64,000 nucleotides of DNA. Source: Pseudomonas paralactis. Its GTDB lineage: Bacteria > Pseudomonadota > Gammaproteobacteria > Pseudomonadales > Pseudomonadaceae. The stretch lies in NCBI RefSeq assembly GCF_001439735.1, contig NZ_JYLN01000001.1, forward strand, positions 806,001 to 870,000, written 5' to 3'. The notes below the pieces were generated by a model that was given only the letters and a program-made list of their open reading frames with translations, had not been told where the DNA came from and did not search any database. Every line of letters begins with the position of its first letter. Within the stretch, counting starts at the first letter, position 1. The position numbers were made by a program, and so were the translations under genes. Shown here piece by piece: positions 61,058 to 64,000 of the stretch.

Positions 61058-62001
61058 GCCGCCTCCAGATAGGAACTGTAGATGGCGTCGCCCAACTGGC
61101 GGACCAAGGGGATAAAGTCGGTCAGCCAGGCGTGCAGGCCTTCCTCAAGGATTTCGTCGATGGCGGTAAAGCGCAGGCGCGCATCCATCTCGGCAGCCAG
61201 GCGCTGGGCAGGGCGACCATTGAGGCCGGGCAGGCTGGCGAGGATCTGATCGATCTCTTCACTGCACGCTCGCAGTGAGCGCGGAACATCAGCCCGTAAC
61301 AGCAGCAGCTCAGCGACCTGCCGAGCCCCCGGGGCATCGCGATAAATCTCGGTGTACGCCTCGAATGACGACAGCGCACGCAGCAACGCGCTCCACTGGT
61401 AATACGCGTGAGCCGTACCATCGCTGAGCGCCGCCTGGTCGCCGGCCATTTCGTAGCGGGCATCCAGCAGGCGCAGGGTGTTATCGGCGCGCTCGATAAA
61501 GGTGCCCAGGCGGATAAAGCGGAAGGCATCGTTGCGCATGATGGTGCCGTAAGTGGCGCCCCGAAACAGATGGGAGCGCTCCTTGACCCACTCACAAAAC
61601 CGGCTCATGCCGTAGTGGCTCAGCCCCTGTTGGGCGATGTCGCGAATGTCCAGCCAGGTGGCGTTGATGTTTTCCCACATGTCGGCGGTGATGCGCCCAC
61701 GCACCGCATGGGCGCTGGCTCGCGCGGCACCGAGGCAGCTGTAGATGCTGGCCGGGTTGGCCGCGTCCAGCGCAAAAAAATGCAGCAGGCGCTCGGCATG
61801 AAGTTCGCCATGACGGGCGTGGTAATCCTCCAGCGTGCCGGTGATCAATAACGGCATGGCCAGTTCGTGCAAGCCATCGCCGCGCCCATCCTGAGGCATC
61901 AACGACAGCGAATAGCTGACATCCAGCATACGCGCGAGGTTTTCTGCGCGTTCCAGGTAGCGAGACATCCAGTACAAATCCGAGGCAGTTCGACTCAACA
62001 T
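61054..62001 (-). CDS. Alpha-E domain protein
   Basis: A 315-residue all-helical protein, MLSRTASDLYWMSRYLERAE, with RSHLFRGATYGTIMRNDAFR and FIRLGTFIERADNTLRLLDA, the duplicated R-x-E-R-A-(E/D)-N motif of the family. It is probably a partner of the ATP-grasp enzyme encoded four bases upstream. ATG 62001 is used; the longer frame reads into the ATP-grasp gene. Confidence 0.93.
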   Translation of the reverse strand: MLSRTASDLYWMSRYLERAENLARMLDVSYSLSLMPQDGRGDGLHELAMPLLITGTLEDYHARHGELHAERLLHFFALDAANPASIYSCLGAARASAHAVRGRITADMWENINATWLDIRDIAQQGLSHYGMSRFCEWVKERSHLFRGATYGTIMRNDAFRFIRLGTFIERADNTLRLLDARYEMAGDQAALSDGTAHAYYQWSALLRALSSFEAYTEIYRDAPGARQVAELLLLRADVPRSLRACSEEIDQILASLPGLNGRPAQRLAAEMDARLRFTAIDEILEEGLHAWLTDFIPLVRQLGDAIYSSYLEAA

Positions 62002-62005
62002 GGCA

Positions 62006-63415
62006 TCAGTCCTCGACCACCCAGGTGTCTTTGGTGCCGCCGCCCTGGGACGAGTTGACCACCAGCGAGCCTTCGCGCAGCGCAACGCGAGTGAGGCCAC
62101 CCGGTACCACCCGGGTTTCCTTGCCGGACAACACGAACGGGCGCAGGTCGATATGTCGGGGCGCGATACCGTTATCAACGAAGGTCGGGCAAGTAGACAA
62201 ACACAGGGTCGGCTGTGCGATATAGGCATGGGGCCTGGCCTTGATGCGCGCACGGAACGCTTCGATTTCGGCCGTTGTGGACGCCGGACCAACCAACATG
62301 CCGTAGCCACCGGAGCCCTGGGTTTCCTTGACCACCAGGTCGGGAAGATTGGCCAGCACGTGGGACAACTCGTCAGGCTTGCGGCATTGAAAGGTCGGCA
62401 CGTTCTGCAGGATCGGTTCTTCGTCCAGATAGAAACGGATCATTTCAGTCACGAACGGATACACCGATTTATCGTCCGCCACCCCGGTGCCGATGGCATT
62501 GGCCAGCACCACATTGCCGCAGCGATAGGCAGCGAGCAGGCCCGGCACACCGAGCATGGAGTCGGGGTTGAATGCCAAGGGATCGAGGAAGGCATCATCG
62601 AGCCGGCGGTAGATCACATCGACCGCCTTGGGGCCGTCGGTGGTGCGCATGAACACACGGTCATCACGCACAAACAGATCCGCGCCCTCCACCAGTTCCA
62701 CCCCCATTTCCCGGGCCAGGAAGGCATGTTCGAAGAACGCACTGTTGAAGCGCCCCGGGGTCAGCACCACCACGCTGGGGTTATCCAGAGGGCTGGCGCT
62801 TTTGAGGGTATCGAGCAACAGGTTGGGGTAATGGTCGATGGGCGCGATGCGCTGGGCGGCGAACAACTCGGGGAACAGGCGCATCATCATCTTGCGGTCT
62901 TCAAGCATGTAGCTGACACCGCTGGGCGTGCGCAGGTTGTCTTCCAGCACGTAGTAGGTGCCATCGCCATCACGTACGAGATCTACCCCGGAGATGTGGG
63001 AGTACAGATCACGGTGCAGATCCAGACCCTGCATCGCCAACTGGTACTGCTCGTTGGCCAGCACCTGTTCGGCGGGCACGATACCGGCCTTGATGATGCG
63101 CTGTTCGTGATACAGGTCGGCGAGGAACATGTTCAACGCCTTGACCCGCTGGATGCAGCCACGTTCGACGATCCGCCATTCACTGGCCGGAATGCTGCGC
63201 GGGATGGTATCGAAGGGGATCAGGCGCTCGGTGCCCTGCTCGTCTCCGTAGAGGGTGAAGGTAATACCGGCACGGTGGAACAGCAAATCGGCTTCACGGC
63301 GACGCTGGGCCAGCAGTTCGGCAGGGGTATCGGCCAGCCAACGGGCGAACTCGCGGTAATGGGGGCGCACTTGCCCTGCCCCATCGTACATTTCATCGTA
63401 ATAAGTGCGGATCAT
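62006..63415 (-). CDS. Circularly permuted type 2 ATP-grasp protein
   Basis: A 469-residue protein, MIRTYYDEMYDGAGQVRPHY, with ATP-grasp elements in permuted order (SGVDLVRDGDGTYYVLEDN; DLVVKETQGSGGYGMLVGPA). Members probably form an amide bond in concert with the alpha-E and transglutaminase proteins. An upstream in-frame start at 63478 exists but ATG 63415 gives the family N-terminus. First gene of the operon. Confidence 0.92.
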   Translation of the reverse strand: MIRTYYDEMYDGAGQVRPHYREFARWLADTPAELLAQRRREADLLFHRAGITFTLYGDEQGTERLIPFDTIPRSIPASEWRIVERGCIQRVKALNMFLADLYHEQRIIKAGIVPAEQVLANEQYQLAMQGLDLHRDLYSHISGVDLVRDGDGTYYVLEDNLRTPSGVSYMLEDRKMMMRLFPELFAAQRIAPIDHYPNLLLDTLKSASPLDNPSVVVLTPGRFNSAFFEHAFLAREMGVELVEGADLFVRDDRVFMRTTDGPKAVDVIYRRLDDAFLDPLAFNPDSMLGVPGLLAAYRCGNVVLANAIGTGVADDKSVYPFVTEMIRFYLDEEPILQNVPTFQCRKPDELSHVLANLPDLVVKETQGSGGYGMLVGPASTTAEIEAFRARIKARPHAYIAQPTLCLSTCPTFVDNGIAPRHIDLRPFVLSGKETRVVPGGLTRVALREGSLVVNSSQGGGTKDTWVVED

Positions 63416-63659
63416 GCCGTACTCCTTGTCACTGGGACGCAAGGACCTTCGCAAGGCCCGTGCCATCGACATAAACACTTAGTTATCAATGGGTTGAATA
63501 AATAAAGCGGTTCCGCCGCACCGTCCTGGTGCGCAGAATGCCCGCTGTGAGGTGAGGCGCTTCATTGCAACGCGCGTTTTGACTATCACCAGCATAGTCA
63601 GAGTTGATTTCACTGCTCGGCAGACACCCCACATAATCCCTTCCATCAGCTGATCAGGA

Positions 63660-63765
63660 GATGTCCTACAGCTAACGCTTTTGCGCAATCGGTAATGTGT
63701 TACCTGTTGTACTGATTTACTCCTCAAGGTTCCCTTTCCGCCACCCTATCCGGGTGGTTTTTTTT
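63660..63765 (+). ncRNA. Candidate small RNA with an orphan terminator
   Basis: A clear Rho-independent terminator (ccaccc-tatcc-gggtgg then eight T, 63741-63765) lies on the plus strand, though no plus-strand gene precedes it: the nearest protein genes on both sides are on the minus strand. A short transcript that starts within 63500-63700 would end here. Family not recognised; the 5' end is a guess. Confidence 0.4.
63741..63765 (+). terminator. Orphan Rho-independent terminator
   Basis: A 6-bp GC-rich stem, 5-base loop and a run of eight T. It has no upstream plus-strand gene. Confidence 0.88.
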
Positions 63766-63793
63766 GCGCGCAAGACTGTGATGTGCACCTCTG

Positions 63794-63824
63794 AAAACAA
63801 AAACGGCCGACCCAAAGGTCAGCC
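63794..63824 (-). terminator. Terminator of the RraB-like gene
   Basis: On the minus strand, ggctgacc-tttg-ggtcggcc is followed by a T-rich run (gtttttgttttc). It begins about 28 bases after the stop codon at 63852. Confidence 0.82.
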
Positions 63825-63851
63825 GATACGCTGCGCTGCTCATAACACTTG

Positions 63852-64000
63852 CTACATGGGTAACCCACGCACCTCCTGCTTGACGCCCCATCCTTCGATG
63901 ATGCCGCCGAGCGGCTCGACCACCGCTTCAAAGTCTTGCTCAAAGTCTCCTATACCATCGTAGGTGGCGAACATGACCTTGCTCAACTCCAGGTACCAGG
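63852..64000 (-). CDS. C-terminal end of an RraB-like (RNase E inhibitor family) protein, truncated by window
   Basis: The last 49 residues are visible: WYLELSKVMFATYDGIGDFE, then QDFEAVVEPLGGIIEGWGVK and a short end. The GG-x4-GWG pattern and acidic context match the RraB family, which binds and inhibits RNase E in enteric bacteria. Only the end is in the window, so the call is tentative. Confidence 0.5.
   Translation of the reverse strand, partial: WYLELSKVMFATYDGIGDFEQDFEAVVEPLGGIIEGWGVKQEVRGLPM

Noticed and set aside
1-64000. CRISPR arrays, rRNA genes and insertion sequences
   Set aside because: No regularly spaced direct repeats, rRNA or transposase genes were seen; the only repeats are REP elements, the hexamer array and att sites.

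Overview
The window is a piece of a Pseudomonas chromosome, most likely from the P. fluorescens group. The evidence is the housekeeping gene content (pabB, thrH and cysH together; a CorA/ZntB transporter; a fadB-like/thiolase pair; the transglutaminase / alpha-E / ATP-grasp trio), two families of Pseudomonas-type REP palindromes between genes, and GC-rich codon use in the core genes. Species was not determined.

Bases 1-15,020 are ordinary chromosome: a RimK-like ATP-grasp module, pabB, thrH, cysH, an NCS1 transporter with a hydantoin/allantoin racemase, a LysR regulator divergent from an SDR oxidoreductase, a HAD phosphatase, several small membrane or lipoproteins, a saccharopine-dehydrogenase-like protein and a LysE exporter. 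Bases 15,098-16,517 hold a decayed P2/R-tailocin tail module. Fragments of genes S, V, W and J are still in P2 order, and a small AT-rich gene for a secreted cysteine-rich protein lies between S and V. Next come a DUF2442 gene beside a frameshifted DUF4160 gene and a small DUF3077-like gene.

Bases 18,077-51,266 are a complete-looking P2-like (HP1/K139-type) prophage of about 33.2 kb, integrated in the 3' end of a tRNA-Ser(GGA) gene. The flanking direct repeat is 23 bp. The late genes on the minus strand encode, in transcription order, scaffold/protease, capsid, small terminase, head and tail completion, sheath, tube, a lysis cassette (holin, SAR endolysin, Rz with embedded Rz1), the E/E' chaperone with an A AAA AAG slippery site, tape measure, baseplate, fibre and hub. 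Large terminase and portal diverge from the capsid genes. An Ogr-type activator, a repressor/Cro switch with repeated operators, a primase-helicase-like replication protein and a tyrosine integrase follow on the right.

The prophage carries accessory genes at both ends. Near attL there is an array of eleven GGTAAT/ATTACC hexamers and an AT-rich two-gene cassette, a DUF262 protein overlapping a HEPN-family predicted RNase. I regard the cassette as the best candidate for a poorly described anti-phage or abortive-infection system. Near attR there are three genes of unknown function, including a 222-residue protein with a proline-rich tail. The phage also seems to have brought its own copy of the terminator that follows the tRNA gene.

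Bases 51,334-64,000 return to chromosome: a crotonase, a PlsC-like acyltransferase, ZntB/CorA, a glutamine amidotransferase, a fadB-like protein with a thiolase, a 31-residue membrane peptide, a cytochrome c, the transglutaminase / alpha-E / ATP-grasp operon, a possible small RNA with an orphan terminator, and the end of an RraB-like gene. Two genes here end inside REP sequences that now encode their C-termini.
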